In this document: positions 11,212-23,500 of the stretch, piece by piece
Layout of the letters: every line of letters begins with the position of its first letter
Numbering within the stretch: the stretch's first letter is position 1
Source of the DNA: Ophiocordyceps camponoti-saundersi (nom. inval.)
Taxonomy: Eukaryota; Ascomycota; Sordariomycetes; Hypocreales; Ophiocordycipitaceae
Direction: 5' to 3'
Assembly (NCBI GenBank): GCA_003339415.1
Contig: PDHQ01000155.1
Span: 16,332-80,331 of the forward strand
Length of the DNA: 64,000 nt
Position numbers and translations under genes: made by a program
Notes under the pieces: model-generated
Database searches by the model: none
The model's input: only the letters and a program-made list of their open reading frames with translations
What the model was told of the DNA's origin: nothing

Positions 11212-11990
11212 TAAGTTTTAGTATTTTAAAATATAGATATTACTTTAATCTAAGTAACTTACTTTAATAAGTGCTTTATTAAATATAATATTTCCTTTAG
11301 CTTAAGTTATATAGCGAAAATATTTAATATTAGTAATAAATAGATTATTAATTTCCCTATTTTAATACTTATTTTACTTAATACCTTTACTTTTAAGAAC
11401 TTATCGCTTAATATTAATAAAGTAGCTATATTTATTAATAAGAAGTTAGTACTAAATAATTCTAGTAAAATTCTAAAGTTTTATAAAAAAAACTAATAAG
11501 ACTTATATATTTATATAAAAGAATAAACGTATTTACTTAGCGAGGGTATTATTATATTACTTCTAGCTATTACTATTAATTATACCCTCTCTTTAGCTTA
11601 AAGCGATATTATTAGAAATAAAATAACTTTAAACTTTAATAATATACCTATTTTTAACGTTTTAGATTTAGTAAAAATAGCTTCTAATAATATTACTAAA
11701 AAGCTATATAATTAAAAAGGTAGCTTAGTTAAACCTGCTAATAATCCTAAGTATATAATAACTATTAAGCTTATTAACGCTAATCTATTTATCGATATAA
11801 TAATAAATTAAGACTTTTCGTAGCTCTTTATATAATATCGGTATAAACTATAATAGAGAAATATATTAATAATACGCTTTATATAGAAAGCGTATATTAT
11901 ACTATTTAACTATTAATAAGTAATAGCTATTATATCTATTTAACTATTACCGCGTAATAGATCTTTAAATTATTTAATTATTAATATATA
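11212..11990 (+). pseudogene. Degenerate ORF of unknown function, right part
   Basis: Continues the frame of 2640-3592 across the chromovirus insertion, with the first codon directly after the second duplication in phase. The trace stays readable to about 11990 with TAA/TAG stops only. It is rich in Asn, Ile, Leu and Lys, with no motif I recognise. It was probably a low-complexity Pro/Thr/Asn-rich protein of an older element. Confidence 0.42.
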
Positions 11991-12737
11991 ATAATACTTA
12001 TATATACTAAGCTTAGGTAAGAACCCTATATATTAGTATATTTTTAGTATCTTTTTCTAATATCTTTATAATATAGTACTAGTTATATATTATTTATTTT
12101 TATACTCTATACGCTATAAATAGAGAAAGAATATCGGCCGTAATAAAAAAGTTAAGTGAAGCTTATTTACTATAAGCTACTTATAATATACGCTTAAAAA
12201 TAAGCATAAACTATTCGTAATATAGTTAACTTTACTATTATTCTTAATATCTTAGACGCCTTTATCTTTATAAGTATACTATACTTAAAGCTATAAACTA
12301 TATCTCTTATACTATTTATAATAAAATTATTTATATTTACTCTTATATTATCGCCGTAACTTATATATCTAAATAATAAGGATAGTAAGATTTCCTTTAT
12401 TTTATTCTTTTAGTCCGCGTATTATATCGCGTCTTTCTTATTCTTATTTTTCTTTCTTAGTATTATAATATCCTTTATTATAATATATATTCTTTTATAT
12501 ATATCTAATATATATTATAATTCTCCTTTATTATTCTTATCTTATTTTTTTATTTTTTTCTTACTTTATATAAATTAATTTAATTCTTTATACGTAGATC
12601 CCCGATAATATTTCTTAATCTATAATTAAATATAGTTATTAAAGTTAATATAGAAAAGCCTTTAAATATAATAATAGTTCTTAAAATAATATAAAAAGTT
12701 AATAAGGCTATTAGAATTCTTTTCTAGCCCGGGGAGT
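11991..12737. other. Gene-free AT-rich stretch
   Basis: No coherent frame, RNA gene or terminal repeat could be read. It contains TA-rich and pyrimidine-rich runs. A Copia RT would be expected upstream of the RNase H tail at 13520, but I cannot find it here. Confidence 0.4.
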
Positions 12738-13367
12738 TAATATAAGATATATAATAATACCCTTATAAATCGCTTAACCTCTTATAATATTTTACTAGGA
12801 TTTCCCCCTTAGGATTTTACTTAGATTTCCCTTAGAAACTTTATTACTTTTACGCTTAGAAATTACTAGGATTTCCTCTTAGGATTTCTCTATAATAATT
12901 CTTAGGATTTTACTAAGATTTCCTACTAGATTTAGTATTAAAATATACCTCTAAAAATCTTTAGATTTTACTAGAAGATCCTCGTATACTAGGAAATCAC
13001 CGCATACTAGGAAATCTTTAGATTTTACTAGGAAATCCCTAAATACTAAGAAATCTCTATTTTACTAATATATATAAAAATTACCGTGAAATCCCCTTAG
13101 GTAAATACTTTTAGGATTATATTAAGAAATCTTCCTTAAGCTCTTAGCTATAAACTAGCCTAATATTCCTTTAAGTAGAAATTTAAATTCTTTTATAGTT
13201 ACTATTTTAATTCTTAAAAGACTCTTACTTATACTTATACCTTTTATAGTAGCTATTTTATAATCTTATAACTAGTAGCTAGCCCGCCTCCCTTATCTAT
13301 ATACTATATCTAGTAGCTAGCTTAGTATATACGCTTATTAGAAGGTTATACGTATAAGCGTATAATA
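12738..13367 (+). mobile_element. Repeat R, copy 1 (solo-LTR-like, ~630 bp)
   Basis: Shares start (TAATATAAG...), end (...GCGTATAATA) and whole body with R2 and R3, including many short direct motifs of the type AGGATTTCC / AGGAAATC. It is about 35 bp longer than R2 and R3 because of extra internal AGGAAATC-type units. Its flanks (GGAGT left, ACCGC right) do not form a duplication, so it may be a recombination product or have lost a flank. Ends fit RIP-mutated TG...CA. Confidence 0.75.
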
Positions 13368-13519
13368 ACCGCTTCCTAGAAAATATTATTTTATATATCT
13401 ATTATCTGCTATATAGAATAGTAAAATTAAGCGTCTACTAATTTAAAATATATTATAAGTATTACTATATAAACTTAAAAATAATAACTTTAATATATAA
13501 CTTATACCTTCTCTTTATA

Positions 13520-14545
13520 CTTACTAGCCTAGATTTTTTTAGCCTTATAAGAATATAAACTAATAATACCCTCTCCTTTATCTCTCCCGCTTTTTTAGCC
13601 CTTAAAGAAGAATCCCTTAAGTAATAGAACCTTTATACGAAGCTAAAAATACGCCTCTTATATAAGACGCCGATTAAATTTAATAGCGGACAAATTTCCC
13701 TCGAAGGCGATAATATTCTTTTTATATAAAAGGGATAGGCTAAAGTATTATAAGTTATTAACCCGGCTAAAAAAAACGCTCCGTAAGCGTACTTTTTATA
13801 ATATGTACGAGGAGCGTATATCTCGTTAATTTATTAGCTTAAAATAGTGTATAACCTCTTAGCCGCTATTTAAGTTTAGGAACTAATAAAGGAAGACTAT
13901 AACGCCTTAAATACCCGCGTATAATAGTAGATTAAGAACGCTAACCGGGGACTATATTTTATCCCTCTTAACCTCCTTTATACGAAGCTTTAGATTTTTA
14001 CTAATAGCTTATTTACGAATAATAAAAACTTATTTTTATAAATAAAATTTATAATTATATTAAGTAAAGAGGTAGCTTATATAAAGAATAAAGTTTTTAT
14101 TTATAGTAATATTATATATTAATCTTTAATAAAATATAAGAGAGTAACGTATAATATGCTTATAAGTAAATTATACGGTATTATATAAGGAATTAATAGC
14201 GGTATTACCCTTAATATTACGCTTTAGAAGATCGTATATAGTCTCTCCTTATTAGATATCCCTCTTATATTTTATATAAACTTATACTCTTTTTATAACT
14301 ATTTAGTTAAGCTTAGTAATATAAAGGAGAAAAGGCTTATAATTAATATTATAGCTTTACGTAAATTATATAAAAGAAAGGAAATTACTAAGATATTTTA
14401 AATTAATAATAAAAATAACTTAGTAAATACTATAATAAAAAAAGGCCTGAATAACGCTCTTATATAACTAGTTATAATAAATAAGATTACGATTAGGATA
14501 AAAGTAATTATCGAAAAACTCGCGCTATTACCGCCGCCCCCTAAG
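13520..14545 (+). pseudogene. Ty1/Copia pol pseudogene, RNase H and C-terminal part
   Basis: The plus-strand frame reads the typical Copia RNase H end. Near 13990-14030 is the segment matching F-T-D-S-S-F-A-N-N-K-D. Near 14130-14170 is the S-K-R-V-T-R-S-type segment. Near 14280-14420 is the trace of the D-S-Y-S-L-Y-D, L-V-K-L and K-E-K-R-L-M-I-D-I run. After that comes the conserved region corresponding to I-N-G-x-x-N-P-A-D-A-M-T-K. Conserved Asp often reads Asn and Trp reads stop, as expected from RIP. The upstream RT and integrase were not found, so the element is truncated or beyond recognition; repeat R1 lies ~150 bp upstream. In Copia elements this domain removes the RNA strand during reverse transcription. 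Confidence 0.85.
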
Positions 14546-15300
14546 CTTATAAATTTAACGCTATATAAAAAGAATAAAACGGCCGCCGCCCTTTACCTTA
14601 TATCGCCTAATAATAGCGAAAATAGACCGCTAGTAATATAATAAGTTTATTATTATCGTTATTATTATCTTTATTATTATCTTCTTTTTTATTAAAGTTA
14701 TTATCTAACTTATCCTCCCCCTCCCTTTTAGCCTCGCCCTTAGCCTCCTTTTCTTCCTCCTTGTTATCGTCTTCTTTATCTTCGTCCTTATTCTTATTAT
14801 CTTTATCGTTATCCTCTTCCTTATCCTTATCTTTATCCTTATTATTATATAACCGGAAATAATTATAATATTAGCTTTTCGAATCCTAAATATAAGGCCC
14901 GTAAGCCCCGCCCTAATAGCTATAAATATAGCGGTAACTTAAGAATAAACCGCTACTATAATAAAAGTAATAATAAGCGTAAGGGCCTTACGCTAGGAAC
15001 TAACCGGCCGACTAAATTATTACCGCTTAATAATAGCTAGGGCGGCGTATAACCTTAGAGATAAGCTTAATAGCTATCTCTCCGGCGCGAAGGCGTAAAG
15101 CTATATTATAAAAAGTTATTAAAAGGTAGCGATATTTCTTATTTTACTATATAATTAGCTTATATTTACGAAAATACCTTATATAAAGAGAATATATACG
15201 CTAATTACTATTTAGAGGAACTTAGCGCGGATAGCGTTATTACTTCTAAGGGTAATAATAATAGTTCTATTAGAGAAAGGAAAGCGCTTAAAGATTATAA
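14546..15300. pseudogene. Low-complexity Asp/Lys/Glu tract (minus) and basic coding trace (plus)
   Basis: At 14640-14860 a CTT/TTA-rich tract reads on the minus strand as an almost stop-free Asp/Asn/Lys/Glu low-complexity peptide. At 14860-15090 the plus strand reads a basic, Asn/Arg/Lys-rich segment with few stops (containing S-N-P-K-Y-K-A-R-K-P-R-P), reminiscent of a Gag nucleic-acid-binding tail. I cannot assign either to a known element. CpG is relatively frequent here. Confidence 0.35.
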
Positions 15301-16159
15301 TAATAAATATAGTTATTATATAATTACTTATTCTTCTTATTCTTTTTCTTTTTATTTTTTATTATTATATAAGGAGATAGCGGCTATAGTAATAACTAAG
15401 AATAGTAATAATTATAATAATAATATTATTATTATTATTATAACTATTATTATAGAAGATAAAAAAGGGAAGAATTTTTCTTTTATATAAAAGGAAAAGG
15501 AAGGTATTTTTTATAATTAGTAGAACTTACTAGCTATAAATAGTAGCCTAAAAATTTCTACTAACCGGCTACCTTCCTTATACTTTCTCTCTCTTATATT
15601 TTTAGCTACGCTTACGAGTTTTATTACGTATAAAACTTTCGAGCCTTAAAATAATATTAATCTTAAGCATATAAAGCTAATAAATTACTCTCTTAATAAG
15701 TAATCTTCTTTTACTCGCTATACGAATATCTTCCTATATAAGTAGATTTTATACGATACTCTATACTATATAATAGCTTTCGCTATATAATAATCCTAAC
15801 TATATAAGCGCTATAATTACCTACTATTACTAAGCGCTTACTAAGAAAGCTATATAATATATTATAAAGAAAAACTATAAATATTAAGGTATTTTACGAT
15901 ACTTTAATAGCCTTATATTATCCTTATAGCTTTATTTCTTTATACGGCCTTCCTAAGTTATAAGGAACTTTTATATAAGATTTTTCTAATCTTATAATTC
16001 CTTACTCTACTTTTTATATTCCTTATTATTACTTTATATATTTAATTAGGTATTTAGATAGCTACCCTCCCCGTATATTATATACGAGAGGGTAATTGCG
16101 ATAATATACTCCTTTTTAGGACCCTTATATTACTAGTAACGGACAGCCCGTCTAATATT
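15301..16159. other. Gene-free stretch with simple (TAA)n tracts
   Basis: Contains an ATT/AAT-rich tract at about 15405-15450, then unassigned RIP-mutated sequence up to inverted X copy G. No gene or terminal repeat recognised. Confidence 0.4.
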
Positions 16160-17071
16160 TATTATAAGAAGCTTCTTATTATTATTTTTTACTTTAAAAT
16201 ATAGTTTACTAAGCTATATAATATAGCTTAGCTATTTTTAATCTTAACTAATTATAAAGCTTTTAAGTATTTTACTATACTTAAAGCGATAACGGAATAT
16301 TAAGCGCGTTAGGCTAAATATTTACCTTTTTTAATTTCTAACTTTAATACCGCTTTAGCGCGTAAGTATCTTAGCTAAACGCTCTCTCTTAAAGAGAGTA
16401 GGGACGCTACGGTATAAAAAACTATTATAGCCGGATTATATAGCTTATTTTATTTATTCTTTTAAGTTATATTTAGTTTAGTCTAGCCTAGCTTTACTTA
16501 ACTTTTTTTTACTTTACTTTTTATTTTTAATATTTTAGTATTTTTCTAAAATAAGACTTTATAAGGATTTTTATTAATAGCTTTTTATATAAATTTATTT
16601 TATAGTATCCGCTATTAAATAATTTATTCCTTTACTTAAAAATTTCTGCTAAAAGCTAATATTTATAAATTAGTTATAAATTACTCTTTTTTTAATTATA
16701 AGTAATTATAGCTTTAAGGCTATTTTTAAGTTTCTAAATAAAAACTTTTTATTATTATATTTATTTAATAAATATATAACTCCTTTATAATAAGATATTT
16801 TAGTAAAAATATTACTTTTATATTTTTTCGCTAGGAATTTTATTAAAATAAAATATTTATAAATATAATATATTTTATTTATAATTATTATAATTATAGG
16901 AATTATTTAAATTATTAATAGCGCTAAAAACTATTTTAGCTATTACCTCCGCCTAAATAGTTTTAAACTACTCTCTTAATAAACTTTATAACTAAGCTTT
17001 TTACTTTTAATAAGTCTTAGCTTTATTTCCCTATAATTATTATAAATTATTTTTCTAAATATATTTAGCTT
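16160..17071 (-). mobile_element. Element X, inverted fragment G (left part), interrupted by copy A
   Basis: Reverse complement of internal X1 sequence (about 21150-22040 of copy A) with transition differences. It stops at the AAAGC duplication of copy A and resumes at 25147-25262. So a dead X copy in the minus orientation was the target of a later X insertion. Confidence 0.8.
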
Positions 17072-17076
17072 AAAGC
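17072..17076. repeat. Target site duplication of X copy A, left (AAAGC)
   Basis: Identical to 25142-25146 on the other side of copy A. Confidence 0.85.
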
Positions 17077-17326
17077 TATAAAGGTCCTATATTTTTTAAT
17101 ATTTATAAAAAGCTAACTTTATTAATATAGAATAACTTAAAAAGTTTTAAAATATATATAGTATATATACTTAGCGTTATAGTTCGTATATAGCCCGCGC
17201 TTATCCCGCGCGCGGCGCTAACTAATTATATATACTTATATATACCCCGCGCCCGTTATACGCGCGGACTTAACTAAGCACCCTTTATATAACTTAGCTA
17301 TTTAAGCGTAGCCTGAATCCCTTATA
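17077..17326 (+). repeat. Left LTR of X1 copy A (250 bp)
   Basis: Full-length match to 24892-25141, 27042-27291, 58555-58804 and inverted 61475-61723. It contains a GC-rich core with CCCGCGCGCGGCGC-like sequence near 17200-17220 and ends ...GAATCCCTTATA. The next bases TACCCCGCCGC are shared with the X2 family. Confidence 0.9.
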
Positions 17327-17837
17327 TACCCCGCCGCTTTAAGAAAAAAATATTTCTAGCTATAGTATATATATATATAAGGTATAAGTTAAAATACCCC
17401 TTATATAGAAAATTTTTCTTCCTCCTTTTTTTTTCTCCTTAAGCTAGTTATATTATTTTTCTCGCTAAGTAATTTTTCTTCTAAGCCTTATATTTTATTA
17501 TCCCGCTATTATATTTTTATAGTTTTTTTCCTATTATTATTATTTTTAAGCTCTTTATATTTATTAAGTTATTATCTTACTATTTTAATATATTATTTAG
17601 TTAGCTATAATCGCTATTTTATATAATAAGCAAATATATTATAAAAGGAGATTTAAATAATAAAAGCGTTATTATATTATAAGAAATAGAATATTTATAT
17701 ATTCCTTATATTTAAGACTTTTATAATAGCTATAATATTAATTACTAACGTAGTTATAAAGTAGCTTATAAGGCGTGCGGATAGTAGTAAAAATAATACT
17801 TTTAAAAAAAATACTTTTTTATTATAAATATACGCTT

Positions 17838-18431
17838 TAATATAGGATATATAATAACACCTTTATAAATTACTTAACCTCTTATAATATTTTACTAGGA
17901 TTTCCCCTTTTAGGATTTTACTTAAATTTCCCTTAGAAACTTTATTACCTTTACGCTTAGGAAATTACTAGGATTTCCTATTAGGATTTCTTTATTATAA
18001 CTCTTAGGATTTTACTAAGATTTTCTACTAAATCTAGTATTAAAATATACCTTTAGAAATCTCCGGATTTTACTAGGAAATCCTTATATTTTAGAAAATT
18101 ACCTTATATTAGGAAATCTTTATTTTACTAATATATACGGAAATTACCGTAAAATCCCCTTTAGTAAATATTTTTAAGATTATACTAGGAAATCTTCTTT
18201 AAGCTTCTAGCTATATAATTAGCTTAGTATTCCTTTAGGTAGTAATTTAGATTTTTTTATAATTATTATTTTAATTTTTAAAAAACTCTTACTTATACTT
18301 ATACTTTTTATAATAGCTATTTTATAATTTTATAATTAGTAGCTAGCTTATCTCCCTCTTTTATATACTATATCTAGTAGCTAGCTTAGTATATACGCTT
18401 ATTAGAAGATTATATATATAAGTATATATTA
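17838..18431 (+). mobile_element. Repeat R, copy 2 (solo-LTR-like, 594 bp) nested in X1 copy A
   Basis: Begins TAATATAGG and ends ...TATATTA, with flanking 5-bp duplication CGCTT at 17833-17837 and 18432-18436. Copy B of X1 has the uninterrupted site at about 27840-27856, as does inverted copy F. LTR-like termini plus a 5-bp duplication and no internal coding region point to a solo LTR left by LTR-LTR recombination. Confidence 0.88.
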
Positions 18432-18734
18432 CGCTTATAGTAGGCTATCCGTAACTTATAAATAATAGTTAGGGAAAGATAAGCTATTACCTTACCCGCT
18501 TACCTTTACGCTAAAAAAATCCTTAGCTAATATACTTAGCTTATACTAGAGTTTTTTACTTATATTAACTACTTATAAACTATACTAGCTACTATTTATA
18601 TTATACCGCGCTTAGTAACTAATCTTTACGCCTTTTTTACGCCTAAGTAATAGTAATTTTCCGCGCTTATCCCCGCTATTAGTAATATAATTACTATACT
18701 TACCTTATATACCTTAACTTATAGTATATTTTTA

Positions 18735-18775
18735 ATAATAATATAATATTAATAATAATAATAATAATAATAAGG
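18735..18775. repeat. (AAT)n microsatellite
   Basis: Run of AAT units inside X1 copy A; copy B has the same tract near 28160-28190. Confidence 0.8.
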
Positions 18776-19096
18776 CGCCCTTATTATTAGCCTTAACTTT
18801 TTCGCCTTATAATATAAAGTATCTTTTTAATAGTAAAAAGAATAATAATAATAAATTCTTAAATAATAATAAAATAAGTAAGCTACTTAAATTATAAATT
18901 ATTAAGCTAATATTAATATATAAAAATATAAAAATAAAAAAAAAATAATATTTTTTATTAAATAATTATAATACTAATTAATTTATATAATATATTAAGC
19001 TTACTTACCGCTTTATAATATATTACTTTTATTAACTTATATATATCGCTTAGCTTTTAATTATTTAGCGCTTATATATATTATTTATCTTCCCCC

Positions 19097-19691
19097 TAAT
19101 ACGGGACGTGTAATAACACCCCTATAAATCGCCTAACCTCTTATAATATTTCCCTAAGATTTCCTAACTTAGGTTTTTACTTAGATTTCCCCTAGAAACT
19201 TTATTTCCTTTACGCTTAGAAAATTACTAGGATTTCCTCTTAGGATTTCTCTATAATAACTCTTAGAATTTTACTAAGATTTCCTATTAGATTTAATATT
19301 AAAATATACCTTTAGAAATCTCCGGATTTTATTAGGAAATCCTTATACGCTAGGAAATCACCGTATACTAGGAAATCTCTATTTTACTAATATATACGGA
19401 AATTACTATAAAATCCCCTTAGGTAAATACTTTTAGGATTATACTAGGAAATTTTTCTTAAAGCTCCTAGCTATATAATTAGCTTAGTATTCCTTTAGAT
19501 AGTAATTTAGATTCTTTTATAATTACTATTTTAATTCTTAAAAGACTCTTACTTATACTTATACTTTTTATAGTAGCTATTTTATAATCTTATAATCGGT
19601 AGCTAGCCCGTCTCCCTTTCCTATATACTATATCTAGTAGCTAGCCTAGTATATATAATTACTAGTAAATTATACGTATAAGCGTATATTA
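19097..19691 (+). mobile_element. Repeat R, copy 3 (solo-LTR-like, 595 bp) nested in X1 copy A
   Basis: Begins TAATACGGG and ends ...CGTATATTA, with duplication CCCCC at 19092-19096 and 19692-19696. The empty site in copy B (near 28510-28530) has T where this copy keeps C, which fits RIP of that copy. R3 keeps more GTG/CAC than R2, so it may be the least mutated of the three. Confidence 0.88.
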
Positions 19692-20579
19692 CCCCCCTTA
19701 TTATATATTAGTAAAGTAAGTTTACGCTAACATTTATACGCGGCGCGCGTAGCTTAAAAGTAGGATAAGTAAAACTCCCGCTATTAGCGTTATATTAAAT
19801 ATTCTCTTAGCCTTAAAATATACCCTCCCCCGCCTAAAAATATATCTATTATAAGTTAATATTAGCGCTAAGCTATAGCTAATATTATAATAATTTCTTA
19901 AGTTAATTAATTATAATAAAAGATTTTTAAAAAAAGTAGAGAAGGTAAATATTAGCTTAAAGCTAATATAAGAAAAAAGAAAAAAGAAGTAAATAAAAAA
20001 TAAAAAAAAATAGAAAATAAAAAGGTAATATTTTATTTATATAATAAAAAAGGAAAATTACTTAAAAAAAATAATTAATTATAAAAAGCGCTTAAATAAA
20101 TATATAATTAAGTTTACTTTAAGCTATTATAAAAATATATATTTTTTTATATAAACTTAAAATAGTTTAATATTATATAATATTTAAAGCTATTAAGTAG
20201 CTTTTAAGTTAAAATAATATAATTTTTTTATTTTATAAAAATAAGTTAATAAAATATCCTATATTATAAGCGCTAACTTTTAATATTTTTTATAATAAGG
20301 ATTTCCTTAACTTTATATTTATTAAAAAATAAATTATTATAAAAGAGATAAAAAAAGGATTTAGCTAAGAGTTAGTAAGTAATTAAAATAATAAAAATTC
20401 GCTAATAATATACTTAAGAAGGTTAATATAAAAAGTAAGGTAAATATTAAGTAATATATTAAAAATAATAATAAATAATATTAATATAGCTATTATTTTA
20501 TATTTACTTTTAAGGTAATTAAACTTTTAAGATAAATAATTAAACTATATATAAGTAAAGTTAAGCTATATAAAATTAT

Positions 20580-23500
20580 TAATTTAAAACTATTTTATAA
20601 GTTAGCGAGACTTATTTAAGGAGTCTTATTACCGCTACTAAGCTTAGATAATAAAGGCTTATATTAGTTTAATATTATTATAAAGGAAATAAGTAAACGC
20701 TATAGCTTAGCTTTTTAAGGAAGAGATAAGGGCGGCCGCCTCCGCTAGCTAGTTAAGAAAGGTAATATTAAAGCTATAAAATAAGCGGTTAAAACTAATA
20801 CTTATTATAAATAAGTTTTAATTATTAAAAATAAGCTAGTAAATAAGTAAATAATATAGCTAGTTAAATTATAAAAAGGAGATTATATAATAAAGAATAG
20901 CTTATATTTTTTAATTTATATATTTTATATTTTTATTAGTTTTAAGGTAATATATTATAAAAAATAGCTTATTAACTTTAATAAGATAATAAAAAGTAAA
21001 TTAAAAATAGCTTATTTAATTAAAACTATAATTAGAAATTAACTTATAAGGGAAATTATAAAACTATTATTAATATTAAATAAAGTATTTAATATATTAC
21101 TTAGTATTTATAAATATTATAACTTTAAGCTAAATATATTTTAATAAGCGATTTATAATAATTATAAAGAAATAAGGCTAAGATTTTAAGGTAGCGGGTA
21201 GCTTAGTTATAAAGTTTACGAAAAGAGTTATTTAGAACTATTTAAAAGGAGGTAATAGCTAAAGTAACCTTAAATAGCGCTAATAATTAAGGTAATCTTT
21301 ATAATAATAATAGTTATAAATAAAATATACTATATTTATAAATATATTATTTTAGTAAAACTTATATTAAAGAAATATAAAGGTAATATTCTTATTAAAA
21401 TATCTTACTATAAAAAAATTATAAGTTTATTAAATAAGTATAATAGTTAAAAACTCTTACTTAGAAACTTAAAGATAGCTTTAGAATTATAGCTATTTAT
21501 AAGTAAAAATAGAATAATTTATAACTTATTTATAAGTACCTATTTTTAGTAAAAACTTTTAAGTACTTAATTAAATTACTTAGTAGCGTATATAATAAAA
21601 AAAATTAATATAAAAAGCCTTTAATTAAAAGTCTTATAAGGTTTTATTATAAAAAAAAGCTAAGGTATCTTAAGTAAAAAATATAGCTATAAGGAACTAG
21701 GATAAGGCTAGGCTAGATTAAACTAGCTATAATTTAAAAAAATAGATAGATATAAGCTATATAATTTAACTAAAACGCTTCTCCGTCCCGCGGTAATCTT
21801 ATTCTTACTAGGAGAGTATATTAGGCCGCGACGCCTATATACTAAGATAATATTAAAAGCGGAAGTTAAAAAAGGTAAGTATTTTAGCCTAACGCGCTTA
21901 ATATTTTATTATAGCCTTAAGCGTAGTAAAATACTTTAAAGCCTTATAATTTATAAAAATAGAAAATAGCTAGGTAATTTTATATAACTTAGTAAATTAC
22001 GCTTTAAAGTAAAAAATAATAATAAGAAGTTTTTTATTATAAATTATATAATTTTATTTTATAAATAGAAGTTTTTTAAAATAATATATAATAAGCTAGA
22101 AGATATAATCTAAGCTAAATTAGGAAAAATACTTACTAACTACCTTATTAGAATAGTTAGCTTTAATAATAATATTATAATTTAAGTTTTATTAGGTAAA
22201 GATAAGAGTAAAGATAAATATAAACTTAAGTATATTAAAAATAAGCTAATATTTATTAGTTTAATAAAAAAGCGCGCTATGTTTTATAAGCTTAACTAAA
22301 AGGGCTATAAGGTTTAAGAAGTAAAGTATAAAATTACGATAAAAGTTAATAAACTTAAGAAAACTATATATATTTTAAACGCGGGTTAGCGTCTTTTATT
22401 TTAAAATTATAAAAACTTTAATAAAGTTTAGCTATACTTTTTTACTAATATAAATAATAAACCTTAAATATTTAACTTAATAAATAATAAAGTTATACTT
22501 ATTAAAGTTAAGAAAAAGCTTAGCTTAATAAAGATATAAAAATATAATATATATTTTATATTAATAATAAAAATAAAAACCTCCTAAATAAATAAAAATA
22601 TTATTTAGGTATATTATAATAAAATCTTTTAAGGAGTTACTAAAGGTAATATTAATATAACGCTAGAATATAGTAAGTATACTTATAAAGCTAAAGAAGT
22701 AAATAAGGTATTTAAATAAACTAAACTAAGTATAAAAAGCTATAAAATATTCCTCGCTTTTTATAATATAAAGCTTATAGAAAGTAATATAAATATTAAT
22801 TTTCGTAAACTAATAAGTATTAGAAAAGCTATAAAATATCTCCTTAATAAGTAAAAAAAGATAATAATCTTACTTTATTACCTTATATAAAGCGCGATAG
22901 TTAATATAAAAGCGCTACTTACCTCTTAGCTTTTTTATAAGTAAAATAAGGGTAGCTATAAATAATAAGCTAGCGTAGATTTATTTTTTATTTATTAAGT
23001 TAGTAATTTATTTCTAAACTTTAAGAAGATATTTATAAAGTATATTATAAAGTAAGTTTTTAGGTAAAAGGAGTAAGAAATTATTAAGTTCTTAGCAGAG
23101 TTAGATATAGTAATTATAACTATTACGGTAAGGGGGTAGTATACTTACTTTTTCCTTATTAAAGAGGTTAGTAAAATCTAATATTTTAAAAAATAAAAAA
23201 AGCTTATAATTAAAGTAAAAGTTTTAATATATAAAACGTAAAAAATATCTTATAAGCTAATAGTAAGAAATTAGTAACTAATACGCTATTAAGATTTATA
23301 ATAAATAAGGGCTATAAAGATAAAGCTAAGGATAGCTATAATAAAGTAAATAACTTACTAAGATTCGGAATATAAAATAATTAATCTACTAGTAAAGTAA
23401 ACTATAACTTCCCGCTTATAAAAATATAGTAAGATATTATTATATATTACTTAAAGTAAGCTAAAAATTAAGTCCTAAATAAGGCTTAAAATTATATATA

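Larger units (their letters stand above)
17640..19090 (+). pseudogene. X1 copy A 5' coding trace with Cys-rich motif, interrupted by R2
   Basis: From about 17640 the frame reads a short N-terminal acidic stretch. A cluster of Tyr codons follows in C-x2-C-like spacing, several of which would be Cys before RIP (TGY to TAY). Next comes a K-A-C/Y-...-Q-x-Y-F-Q-E-K-Y-F-F segment that is conserved in copy B (27660-27850) and, more diverged, in X2 copy E (47990-48190). R2 is inserted right after this segment at 17838. The remainder after 18437 is too degraded to read. A nucleic-acid-binding Gag-like role is possible but not shown. Confidence 0.5.

Noticed and set aside
16380..16405. CTCTCTTAAAGAGAG palindrome as a terminator or operator
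   Set aside because: It lies within inverted X coding sequence, has no nearby gene, and the counterpart in copy A is not palindromic.
17838..18431. Repeat R as a CRISPR-like array because of recurring AGGAAATC units
   Set aside because: Units are short, irregularly spaced, in both orientations and lie inside a dispersed repeat with a target duplication.
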